Assembly (NCBI GenBank): GCA_036525535.1
Contig: DATDAH010000042.1
Coordinates: 1 to 52,543, forward strand
Reading direction: 5' to 3'
DNA: 52,543 bases
Source: DATDAH01 sp036525535
GTDB taxonomy: Bacteria; Actinomycetota; Acidimicrobiia; Acidimicrobiales; DATDAH01
Under the pieces are notes generated by a model. It was not told the origin of the DNA. It did no database searches and saw nothing but the letters and a program-made list of their open reading frames with translations. The translations under genes and the position numbers were made by a program. Below are positions 8,352 to 15,825 of this stretch, one piece after another (within the stretch, counting starts at the first letter, position 1; each line of letters opens with the position of its first letter).

Positions 8352-9773
8352 TCAGTCGGAGCCGGGGCGGCGCTCGCTCTCGGTGTCGGGGTCGCCGGTC
8401 CAGCCCGACGGATAGGTCCGGGCGAGCTCCTCGCCGGTGGGCTCGCGGTACGTCCGGGCTTCGGCCGGGAGCAGATCGACGATGGCGGCCATGATCGACT
8501 TGGTGTCCGCGTCGTCGTCCTCGTAGGTCAGCTCGACCTCAGGGCCGACCCTCACGGTGATCTCTGGCGGGTCGGTGATGTTCAGGACGTTGGGGACCCT
8601 GGCGTTCCGGGGCCAGACCTTCTCCGTGCCCCAGAGGCCCACCGGGATCACCGGCACCCGGGTCTTCGCGGCGAGGCGGGCGGCGCCCCAACGTCCCTGC
8701 AACTCGGGGTCGAAGAAGGCGGGACCACGGGGGATCGTCCCCTGGGGCATCAGCGCGACCAGCTGGCCGGCCGACAGGGCGTCGGCCGCGGCCTCGAGGG
8801 GCTCGTCGGAGCCCGTCCCCCGGTCGACCCGGATGCCGCCCATGGCCTTGGCGATCGGACCCACGACCGGGGCGTCGAAGACCTCCTTCTTGCCCAGGAA
8901 GCGCACCGGACGGCCCTTCTGGCTGAGGGTCATGGCCATGACCAGGGGGTCGAAGTAGCTCCGGTGGTTGCCGCAGACGAGGCCACCGCCCTTCGACGGG
9001 ATGTGCTCGACGCCCTCGATGTGAAAGCGGGCGAACGGGAAGAGCTCGGGGCGGGCGAAGGCCTGGAGCACCTGCTGGGGCTCGAGGCCGCCCAGCTTGG
9101 GCACGCCGGGCGGGACGTCCAGGTGCAGGGCGGGCCACCGGCGCACGGTGGCCACGGCGGCGAGGCGCAGGTCGGGGTTGACCGCAGTGGGATGGCCGAC
9201 GGCAGCCAGCAGCGGGATGTCGTAGAAGCTGTCGGAGTAGGCGAAGGAGTCCCGGAGGAGGATCCCGCGGGGCTCGGCCCACGCCCGTACGGCGGCGAGC
9301 TTCCCCGGCCCCCACACGAACTCGCCGTCGATCGTCCCGTCGTAGCCGCCGTTGCCGTCCACGCCGTACCGGGTGGCCACGACGTCATCGAGCTCCAGGA
9401 GATCGGCGAGCGGCGTGACCAGGTCGACCGGGGTCGTGGTGGCCATGACCACGGGGCGCCCTTCGGCCCGGTGCTGGGCGATGAGGAGCCGGGCGTACGG
9501 CAGCACCCGGTCGATGAGCTCGTCGGCCGCGTTCTTGGCCGCGGCCTGCACGGTGGCCTGGTCCCAGCCCTTGGCCAGGCGCGCCGCCTGTCGGGTCAGC
9601 AGCATCGCCGGGATGGTCTCGCCGATGACGTCGAAGACCTTGAAGACCAGCTCCTCGCCCGGGATCCTCGGGGCCGTGACGACCCCGGCCTCGCGTAGGG
9701 CCACCGAGATGGCCGGTCCCGAAGCGCCCATCAGCAACGTCCGGTCCAGATCGAAGAACGCCGCGCCGGCCAT
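8352..9773 (-). CDS. Bifunctional HAD-IB phosphatase / 1-acylglycerol-3-phosphate acyltransferase fusion
   Basis: A 473-residue two-domain protein. Residues 1-215 are a HAD-IB phosphatase: DxDxT at 8-12, a threonine-rich motif II (MATTTPVD, 110-117), and SDSFYDIPLL (180-189) as the motif III/IV acidic pair. Residues 240-430 are a PlsC-type acyltransferase: NHRSYFD with the His270/Asp275 charge relay, GGIRVDRG, and PQGTIPRG in place of the usual PEGT. Such fusions are thought to act in phospholipid synthesis, acylating lysophosphatidate and perhaps dephosphorylating a lipid or serine phosphate. Start ATG 9773 is supported by TAGCTT 7 nt upstream (leaderless). It lies 26 bp downstream of the 6C-like RNA. 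Confidence 0.9.
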   Translation of the reverse strand: MAGAAFFDLDRTLLMGASGPAISVALREAGVVTAPRIPGEELVFKVFDVIGETIPAMLLTRQAARLAKGWDQATVQAAAKNAADELIDRVLPYARLLIAQHRAEGRPVVMATTTPVDLVTPLADLLELDDVVATRYGVDGNGGYDGTIDGEFVWGPGKLAAVRAWAEPRGILLRDSFAYSDSFYDIPLLAAVGHPTAVNPDLRLAAVATVRRWPALHLDVPPGVPKLGGLEPQQVLQAFARPELFPFARFHIEGVEHIPSKGGGLVCGNHRSYFDPLVMAMTLSQKGRPVRFLGKKEVFDAPVVGPIAKAMGGIRVDRGTGSDEPLEAAADALSAGQLVALMPQGTIPRGPAFFDPELQGRWGAARLAAKTRVPVIPVGLWGTEKVWPRNARVPNVLNITDPPEITVRVGPEVELTYEDDDADTKSIMAAIVDLLPAEARTYREPTGEELARTYPSGWTGDPDTESERRPGSD

Positions 9774-9780
9774 GCCCAGC

Positions 9781-9786
9781 AAGCTA
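9781..9786 (-). promoter_or_regulatory. Candidate -10 of leaderless promoter for HAD/acyltransferase gene
   Basis: On the minus strand this is TAGCTT (TANNNT), ending 7 nt before ATG 9773. It sits just beyond the terminator hairpin of the 6C-like RNA, which implies the protein gene has its own start site. Confidence 0.45.
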
Positions 9787-9798
9787 GCCCCGGACAGC

Positions 9799-9930
9799 AA
9801 AAGGGACCGGCTCCGGGGGGAAGAGCCGGCCCCTGCATTGCTCTGTCCCGAGGGCTATGGGGGGGACCGACCCTCGGGACCCGGCCGAGTCGTTCCTTGG
9901 GGGAAGGACGATTCCTCGGCTGGGCTTTGT
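9799..9930 (-). ncRNA. Candidate 6C small RNA with C-rich hairpin loops
   Basis: Read on the minus strand, three consecutive hairpins carry cytosine runs in their loops. The first has arms 9915-9924 and 9880-9889 with an extended inner stem and CCCCC in the loop. The second is a perfect 10-bp stem, 9871-9880 with 9845-9854, and a 16-nt loop holding seven Cs. The third is an 11-bp stem, 9823-9833 with 9803-9813 (one G-U pair), a loop holding six Cs, and TTTT at 9802-9799, giving a factor-independent terminator. Two stem-loops each with at least six loop cytosines define the actinobacterial 6C RNA. The extra upstream hairpin and the exact 5' end (about 9930) are my inference from the promoter position. 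Confidence 0.78.
9803..9833 (-). terminator. Terminal hairpin of the 6C-like RNA
   Basis: An 11-bp GC-rich stem with a C-rich loop is followed on the minus strand by CCCTTTT. It looks like an intrinsic terminator ending the small RNA before the acyltransferase gene. Confidence 0.6.
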
Positions 9931-9936
9931 CGCGCC

Positions 9937-9965
9937 ATTGTGATCCTGTTCACGAGATCGGTCAA
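9937..9965 (-). promoter_or_regulatory. Candidate sigma-70-type promoter of the 6C-like RNA
   Basis: On the minus strand TTGACC (9965-9960) and CACAAT (9942-9937) are separated by exactly 17 bp. A start site near 9930 would lie just before the first hairpin. The -10 is imperfect. Confidence 0.45.
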
Positions 9966-9970
9966 GCAGT

Positions 9971-9988
9971 TGTTACAGATGGGTAACA
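9971..9988. promoter_or_regulatory. LysR-type inverted repeat TGTTAC-N6-GTAACA
   Basis: A perfect 6-bp inverted repeat with the T-N11-A geometry typical of LysR-family sites lies 12 bp before the LysR gene. Its right half overlaps TAACAT (9984-9989), a possible -10 for lysR, and its left edge is 6 bp from the -35 of the divergent 6C-like RNA. Autoregulation is likely; control of the RNA is possible. Confidence 0.55.
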
Positions 9989-10000
9989 TCACTCTTCGCG

Positions 10001-10927
10001 ATGGATCTGCGCCAGCTCAACGCCCTCCTGGCCGTGGCCGAGCACGGTGGCTTCTCCGCCGCCGCCCGGGCCCTGCACACGGTCCAGTCCAACGTCTCCA
10101 CCCACGTGGCCCGACTCGAGAAGGAGCTGGGAGCCACCCTCATCGACCGGGCGACGGGCCGGCCGACCAAGGAGGGCGAGGCGGTGCTGACCCGGGCGAT
10201 CCGCATCCGGGCCGAGCTCGAGGCCCTCTCCTCCGACGTGGCCTCCCTGGGCGCACGGGTCGCCGGCACGGCCCGGCTCGGCATGATCGGCACGACGGCC
10301 CGCTGGCTGGCTCCGCTCCTGTTCGAGGCCCTCGAGGAGCACTACCCCGAGGTCCGGATGGTGCTGGTGGACGCCACCACGACCTCCCTGCTCCCCCGCG
10401 TCGATCGGGGCGACCTCGACCTGGCCATCGTCAACCTCCCCGCCGAGAGCCTGGAGAGCCAGGCCGAGCCGCTCTTCGACGAGGACCGCATCCTGCTCGT
10501 CCCTCCTGATCATCCCCTTGGCGCCGCCCCCACGGTGGCCCTGCGGGCGCTGGCTGACTACGACCTGCTGCTGGAGCCCGTCGGGACGGCGTTTCGGGAC
10601 GAGTTGGATGTCCAGGCTGCGGCCGTCGGTGTGCGGCTGCGGGCCAGGGCCGAGATCGACGGCATGCGCCTGCTGGCCTCGCTGGTCATCGCCGGCTTCG
10701 GTGCGGCCGTGCTCCCCGCCTCTGCCGTCCCTGCCGTCCCACCCCGGGCCGATGCGCCGTGGCGAGTCATTGCCGTCGACGGCCTCCAACCCCGCACCGT
10801 CGGCCTGGCCCAGCGCCGGCGGGGACTGCTCTCGTCACCCGCGGCCGCCGTGCGCGACCTCCTGGTCGACGTCGTCGCGACGGGTGTCGCCGAGCGGCCT
10901 GGATTGCATCCCGTCACCCCTACGTGA
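10001..10927 (+). CDS. LysR-family transcriptional regulator
   Basis: A 308-residue regulator. Residues 1-60 are the LysR helix-turn-helix (MDLRQLNALLAVAEHGGFSA at the start, then QSNVSTHVARLEKELGATLIDR). Residues about 88-290 are the periplasmic-binding-like effector domain (ARLGMIGTTARWLAP, DLDLAIVNLP). Start ATG 10001 begins directly with the conserved MDLRQL. The inverted repeat at 9971-9988 suggests autoregulation. It lies 30 bp upstream of citrate synthase on the same strand, but that gene appears to have its own promoter. The ligand is unknown. Confidence 0.93.
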   Translation: MDLRQLNALLAVAEHGGFSAAARALHTVQSNVSTHVARLEKELGATLIDRATGRPTKEGEAVLTRAIRIRAELEALSSDVASLGARVAGTARLGMIGTTARWLAPLLFEALEEHYPEVRMVLVDATTTSLLPRVDRGDLDLAIVNLPAESLESQAEPLFDEDRILLVPPDHPLGAAPTVALRALADYDLLLEPVGTAFRDELDVQAAAVGVRLRARAEIDGMRLLASLVIAGFGAAVLPASAVPAVPPRADAPWRVIAVDGLQPRTVGLAQRRRGLLSSPAAAVRDLLVDVVATGVAERPGLHPVTPT

Positions 10928-10944
10928 GGGCCCGTGGGAGGACG

Positions 10945-10950
10945 TAGCCT
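10945..10950 (+). promoter_or_regulatory. Candidate -10 of leaderless promoter for citrate synthase
   Basis: TAGCCT (TANNNT) ends 7 nt before ATG 10958. A purine-rich GGGAGGA (10935-10941) is 16 nt from the ATG, too far for an ordinary ribosome-binding site for this start; it would suit none of the visible starts better. Confidence 0.4.
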
Positions 10951-10957
10951 CGCCTTC

Positions 10958-12226
10958 ATGCCCGAGTCCGTGACGATCACCGACAACCGCACGGGAGAAT
11001 CGATCGAGGTCCCGATCACCAACGGTGGCGTCGACGCGTCGGCGTGGGCGAAGCTCCTCCCCAACGTCTGGTTCCTCGATCCCGCCTTCAGCACGACGGC
11101 GGCCACCGAGAGCGCCATCACCGAGCTGGACGGCGAGGCCGGCATCCTCCGCTACCGGGGCTACCCCATCGAGCAGCTGGCCGAGCGGGCCACCTACCTC
11201 GAGGTCTCGTACCTGCTCATCCACGGCGAGCTGCCCAACCGGGCCCAGCTCGACACCTGGATCCACGAGATCACGACCCATACGTTCATCCACGAGAACA
11301 TCCGCAAGAGGTTCCTCGAGGGCTTCCACCACGACGCCCACCCGATGGGGATCCTGGTGGCCACTGTGGCCGGCCTCTCCACCTTCTACCCCGAGGCGAA
11401 GGCCATCGACGATCCTGCGGTCCGGCTGATGCAGATCACTCGCCTGATCGCCAAGATGCCGACGCTGGCCGCCGGCGCCTACCGGTTCAGCCAGGGCATG
11501 CCCTTCGTCTATCCGGACAACTCCCTGAGCTTCACCGAGAACTTCCAGTCGATGATGTGGAAGATCGCCGAGCCCCGCTACCAGCCCGACCCGGTGCTGT
11601 CCCGGGCCCTGGACGTGCTCTTCATCCTCCACGCCGACCACGAGCAGAACTGCTCGACCACCGCCATGCGGGTCGTCGGCAGTGCCCACGCCGACCCCTA
11701 CATCGCCACCTCAGCGGCGGCCGCGGCTCTCTACGGCCCCCGTCACGGCGGGGCCAACGAGGCGGTCATCAAGATGCTCGAGGAGATCGGCGGCTACGAC
11801 AACGTCGAGCCGTACATCGCCAAGGTGAAGGCGGGCGAGACCCGGCTGCAGGGCTTCGGCCACCGGGTGTACAAGAACTACGACCCCCGGGCGACGATCA
11901 TCAAGAGGACGGCGGACGAGGTCTTCCGGGTCACCGGCCCGAACCCGTTGCTGGACATCGCCCTGAAGCTGGAGGAGGTCGCCCTCGAGGACGACTACTT
12001 CATCAGCCGCAAGCTCTACCCGAACGTCGACTTCTACTCCGGTCTCATCTACCAGGCGATGGGCTTTCCCCAGGAGATGTTCCCGGTCCTCTTCGCCATT
12101 CCGCGGGTGTCGGGATGGCTGGCCCACTGGCAGGAGATGCTGCAGCAGAACCAGCGCATCTCCCGGCCCCGCCAGGTCTACGTGGGGACGCCCAGCCGGG
12201 ACTTCGTCCCCCTCCACCAGCGCTAG
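10958..12226 (+). CDS. gltA: Citrate synthase
   Basis: Condenses acetyl-CoA with oxaloacetate to form citrate, the entry step of the TCA cycle. The 422-residue protein has the full catalytic triad in family context: His263 (PRHGGANE), His302 (GFGHRVYKN) and Asp358 (NVDFYSG), plus LHADHEQNCSTT at 224-235. Length matches the type II (hexameric) GltA form of about 430 residues. Start ATG 10958 is preferred over an in-frame GTG at 10934 because of the TAGCCT -10 seven bases upstream. With aconitase 2.6 kb away this is a small TCA neighbourhood. Convergent with the quinone oxidoreductase gene, 10 bp apart. Confidence 0.97.
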   Translation: MPESVTITDNRTGESIEVPITNGGVDASAWAKLLPNVWFLDPAFSTTAATESAITELDGEAGILRYRGYPIEQLAERATYLEVSYLLIHGELPNRAQLDTWIHEITTHTFIHENIRKRFLEGFHHDAHPMGILVATVAGLSTFYPEAKAIDDPAVRLMQITRLIAKMPTLAAGAYRFSQGMPFVYPDNSLSFTENFQSMMWKIAEPRYQPDPVLSRALDVLFILHADHEQNCSTTAMRVVGSAHADPYIATSAAAAALYGPRHGGANEAVIKMLEEIGGYDNVEPYIAKVKAGETRLQGFGHRVYKNYDPRATIIKRTADEVFRVTGPNPLLDIALKLEEVALEDDYFISRKLYPNVDFYSGLIYQAMGFPQEMFPVLFAIPRVSGWLAHWQEMLQQNQRISRPRQVYVGTPSRDFVPLHQR

Positions 12227-12236
12227 ACGCGCCAGG

Positions 12237-13214
12237 TCAGACGTCCAGCAGGAGCTTGCCGACGTTCTCGTTGGCCTCCATGCGTCGGTGGGCCTCGGCC
12301 ACGTCGGCCAGGGCGTAACGGGAGTCGATCACCGGACGCAGGCTGCGGTCGGTGAACCGGGGCAGGACCTCGGCCCGGAAGCGCTGGGTGGCGGCGATCT
12401 TCTCTTCCAGCGGGCGGGGCCGGAGCAGCGTCCCGATGAGCTGAAGGCGCTTCTGCAACAGCAGCCCGACCGACACCTCGGCCACGCCGGAGCCCATGAG
12501 CCCGACTTGGATCACCCGCCCCGTGACCCGGGCGCAGCGCAGGTTCCGGTCCACGTAGTCACCGCCGATCACATCGAGGACGACGTCGACCCCGTCGCCT
12601 CCGGTAAAGGCCTCGACCGCTTCGACGAAGTCCTCCCGGGTGTAGTCCACGACCAGGTCGGCCCCCAGCGCCCGACAGGCCTCGACCTTGCCGGTCGACG
12701 CGGTGACGACGATGCGGGCCCCGATGGACCGGGCCAGCTGAATGGCCGCCGTGCCGACGCCCGACGCGCCGGCGTGGACCAGCGCCGTGCGCCCCGACGT
12801 CAGCCCGCCCTGCACGACGAGGGCGTCGTAGGCGGTGAGGAAGGCCTCGGGCACTGCGGCCGCGTCAGCCAGGCCCAGCTCCGGCGGGACCGGGAGGACC
12901 TGGCGCTCGTGGGCGCAGACCAGTTCGGCATACGCCCCGCCCCCGACGATGCCCATGACCTCGTCACCCTCGGACCAGGCGGTGACCCGCTCGCCGAGGG
13001 CGGCGACCCGTCCGGCGTACTCCATGCCCGGGATCTCGTGCTCACCCGGAGGGCCGGGATAGAGGCCCATGCGCTGGAGGAGATCAGCCCGATTCAAGGC
13101 GGCCCCGGTGACGGCGACCAGCACCTCCTCGGGGCCCGGTACCGGGTCGGGCACCGCCCGCAGGGTCAGGGCTTCGGGTCCGCCATGGGTCTCCAGCACG
13201 ATGGCGCGCATCAC
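12237..13214 (-). CDS. Zinc-free quinone oxidoreductase (zeta-crystallin / PIG3 type, MDR family)
   Basis: A 325-residue NAD(P)H:quinone oxidoreductase of the medium-chain dehydrogenase family. The substrate-domain motif NRADLLQRMGLYPGPPG (residues 41-57) is typical of the PIG3 branch. GMEYAGRV follows, then the Rossmann loop VHAGASGVGTAAIQLA (146-161). The cysteine and histidine zinc ligands of alcohol dehydrogenases are absent. It probably reduces quinones by one electron. The start is GTG 13214 (or ATG 13211). The upstream acetyltransferase stop (13213-13211) overlaps it, so the two are probably one operon with translational coupling. Confidence 0.92.
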   Translation of the reverse strand: MMRAIVLETHGGPEALTLRAVPDPVPGPEEVLVAVTGAALNRADLLQRMGLYPGPPGEHEIPGMEYAGRVAALGERVTAWSEGDEVMGIVGGGAYAELVCAHERQVLPVPPELGLADAAAVPEAFLTAYDALVVQGGLTSGRTALVHAGASGVGTAAIQLARSIGARIVVTASTGKVEACRALGADLVVDYTREDFVEAVEAFTGGDGVDVVLDVIGGDYVDRNLRCARVTGRVIQVGLMGSGVAEVSVGLLLQKRLQLIGTLLRPRPLEEKIAATQRFRAEVLPRFTDRSLRPVIDSRYALADVAEAHRRMEANENVGKLLLDV

Positions 13215-15754
13215 AGTCTCCTGAGGCCGGGGTCGGGTCCGGGAGACCAGGGTCGCACCTCAGCTGACGCCGCCGTGACCCAGGCCACCTCGGGTCCGAC
13301 GATCACGGGGTTGAGGGCCAACGTGGCCACTTCCGGCAGGGCGTCGGCCAGGGCGGACACCCGCAGCACCAGGTCCTCCAGCGGCGCCTGGTCGGCTCCG
13401 GGCCCGCAGGCTTCGATCAGGCGGTGCACCGGTGAAGCAGCGATCAGGCGGCCGGCGTCGAGGTCGGTCAGGGGCACCACTCGCTGGACCCGGTCGTCGA
13501 GAGCGCCCGCCACCGCACCGCCCACGCCGATGCTGACCGTCGAGCCCCATCGGGGGTGCTGGTGGAGCCTCACCAGGACGTCGGCTCCGGGGGGGACCAT
13601 CTGCTGCACGAGCGCCGGGCGCATGGCGTCGCCCAGGTGCCTGGCCATGCGCTGGTAGGCCGCCCGGACCTCGTGGGGCTCGTTCAGGTCAAGGGCCACG
13701 CCCTCCGCTTCCACCTTGCCAAGGCGGCTCAGGCCGAGGGCCTTCAGGACCACCGGGCTGCCGAGAGCGTCGAGGGCGTCGGCCGCCTCCCGCTCGTCGG
13801 CCACGACCCGGCCGCCCGGGGCCCGGACGCCGAAGGCCGAGAGGAGCCCCTCCAGCTCGTCGATGGACAGGCGCCGGCCGGACGGGTCGCCGGCGAGGAC
13901 CGTGTCGACCAGTTCCCGGGCGCGATCCACATCGACGTCCTCCCAGGCCGGGACCACACCGGCCGGTCGGTCGAGCCAGGCTCCGTAGGAAGCCACCCGC
14001 CCGAGGCTTCTGGCCGCGCGCTCGGGGAAGGAGAAGGTGGGCACGGCGCCGACCCCTGGTTCCCGACCGATGACGGTGGCCACCACCGGCTTGCCCGCGT
14101 TCGCCGCCTCCGCCCCGACCGCCTTCAGCGCGGCGCCGGCGGACGCGCCAGACGGATCGGCCCAGACGACGATGGCTGCGTCGGCCGAACCCGCCAGCGC
14201 GTCGCCGACCGCTCCGGCCCACGCCGTGACGTCGGCGTCCCGGGCCAGCACGACGGTGCTGTCTACGACCAGGCCGCCCCCGGCACACGCATCCGCGGTC
14301 ACGAGAGCCGGGCCCCCGCGGTTGGTCACCACTGCGACACGGCGGCCCATGGGCACCGGCTGGGTGGCCAGGACGCGGGCGACGTCGAGGAGCTCCTCGG
14401 TCGTGTCGACCCGGATGACGCCCGTCTGGCGCATGAGGGCGTCGAGCATGTCATCAGGCCATTCCTCGCTCCGGGTGTCCACCGGGGCCCGGCCGCTCTT
14501 CACGGCTACGACGGGCTTCCGCCGGGACACCCGCCGGGCGATGCGGCTGAACTTGCGCGGGTTGCCGAAGGACTGCAGGTAGAGCGCGACGACCTGCGTG
14601 GCGTCGTCGTGCTCCCAGTACTGGAGAAGGTCGTTGGCCGACAGGTCGGCCTTGTCGCCCACCGACACCACGCTGGAGAAGCCAAGCCCCAGCACCGCGG
14701 CCCGCTGGAGCAGGGCCGCCGCCAGCGAGCCCGACTGACTGAGGAAGCCGATGGGGCCGGCGCCGACGTGCGCCGCCAACGGCAAGGCGTGCAGGCGGAT
14801 GTCCGGCGCGGTGTTCACGACACCCAGGGCGCCCGGGCCGATCAGGCGCATGCCGGAGCGTCGGGCGACGGCCACCAGGTCGGCCGGTGCCTCCGCGGAC
14901 GGGGTGAGGAGCACGATCCCCCGCACGGACTTCGCCGCGCAAGCCGCGAGGGTCGCGTGCAGTGCGCCAGGGCCGACCGCGACGACGGCCAGATCGATGG
15001 CATCGGGGATGTCCTCGATGCGCTCATGGGCCGGTGCGGTCCAGGCCGACGCTTCGCCCACCCGCACCACAGGACCGGCGAACTCATGGGCCACGAGCTG
15101 GTCGAACGCGGCCCGGGCCGGATCCCCGGCCGGGCCCTCCCCCGCGATCACGGCCACGGCCGACGGGGCCAGGAGGCGACCCACCGAGCGGGCGTCGGCG
15201 CGCTGCTCGCGGTCCTCGATCGCCGCCCGCGACGCGTCGGTGGGGTCGAGGCCGAGCTCGACCTCGACGACCCCGTCGGTGAACTGGCGACAGGCGTCGA
15301 ATCCCGCCCGTTCGAACACCGCCAACATCCGGCGGTTGTCCGGCAGGACCTCGGCGACCAGGCCGTCGAGACCAGACTCCCGGGCGGCGGCGATCAGGTA
15401 CTCGAGGAAGATCGTGGCCAGGCCCCGACCCCGGTGGGCCTCGTCGGCCTGGAACGCCAGCTCCGCCTCGTTGCTCCCCCGAAGGTGGTCGTAGCGGCCG
15501 ATGCCGACGAGCAGGTCGCCGTCGAAGGCCACGAACGCCATGGTCCGCCCCGGTTCGACGGAGGTCAGGTGGGCCACCTCGGCGGCGGTGAGGCTCGGCT
15601 TGGGTGAGAAGTAGCGGTAGTAGAGGCTCTCCGGCGACTGACGTTGGTGGAAGGCCACGACGGCGTCGGCGTCGTCCGGGCGGATCGGGCGCAGGTGGGC
15701 CACGCCGCCGTCGGTCAGGACCACGTCGGCCTCCCAACGCTCCGCGTCGTCCAT
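13211..15754 (-). CDS. Pat-like protein lysine acetyltransferase: GNAT domain fused to NDP-forming acyl-CoA synthetase-like domain
   Basis: An 847-residue multidomain protein. Residues 15-170 are a GNAT acetyltransferase (acetyl-CoA loop AHRGRGLAT, 107-114). Residues 190-330 are a CoA-binding Rossmann domain, and about 333-470 a succinyl-CoA-ligase-like domain (FLSQSGSL, SVGDKADLS). Residues 610-835 are an ATP-grasp domain. Active ADP-forming synthetases carry a phosphohistidine in an SHTG stretch; here the matching segment (KSGRAPVDTRSEEWPDD, 419-435) lacks it. The synthetase part is therefore probably a catalytically dead acetyl-CoA or ligand sensor, as in Pat enzymes. GNAT at the N-terminus is the Streptomyces-type order. 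TAACGT 6 nt before ATG 15754 suggests a leaderless mRNA. Known Pat proteins acetylate and inactivate acyl-CoA synthetases. Confidence 0.88.
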   Translation of the reverse strand: MDDAERWEADVVLTDGGVAHLRPIRPDDADAVVAFHQRQSPESLYYRYFSPKPSLTAAEVAHLTSVEPGRTMAFVAFDGDLLVGIGRYDHLRGSNEAELAFQADEAHRGRGLATIFLEYLIAAARESGLDGLVAEVLPDNRRMLAVFERAGFDACRQFTDGVVEVELGLDPTDASRAAIEDREQRADARSVGRLLAPSAVAVIAGEGPAGDPARAAFDQLVAHEFAGPVVRVGEASAWTAPAHERIEDIPDAIDLAVVAVGPGALHATLAACAAKSVRGIVLLTPSAEAPADLVAVARRSGMRLIGPGALGVVNTAPDIRLHALPLAAHVGAGPIGFLSQSGSLAAALLQRAAVLGLGFSSVVSVGDKADLSANDLLQYWEHDDATQVVALYLQSFGNPRKFSRIARRVSRRKPVVAVKSGRAPVDTRSEEWPDDMLDALMRQTGVIRVDTTEELLDVARVLATQPVPMGRRVAVVTNRGGPALVTADACAGGGLVVDSTVVLARDADVTAWAGAVGDALAGSADAAIVVWADPSGASAGAALKAVGAEAANAGKPVVATVIGREPGVGAVPTFSFPERAARSLGRVASYGAWLDRPAGVVPAWEDVDVDRARELVDTVLAGDPSGRRLSIDELEGLLSAFGVRAPGGRVVADEREAADALDALGSPVVLKALGLSRLGKVEAEGVALDLNEPHEVRAAYQRMARHLGDAMRPALVQQMVPPGADVLVRLHQHPRWGSTVSIGVGGAVAGALDDRVQRVVPLTDLDAGRLIAASPVHRLIEACGPGADQAPLEDLVLRVSALADALPEVATLALNPVIVGPEVAWVTAASAEVRPWSPGPDPGLRRL

Positions 15755-15760
15755 CCCGGC

Positions 15761-15766
15761 ACGTTA
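15761..15766 (-). promoter_or_regulatory. Candidate -10 of leaderless promoter for Pat-like gene
   Basis: On the minus strand TAACGT (TANNNT) ends 6 nt before ATG 15754. Confidence 0.4.
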
Positions 15767-15825
15767 TGGCCCGGTTGACCCGGGACATAGGGGCATCGGT
15801 CATCCCGAGGCGCGAGACTGAGCCC

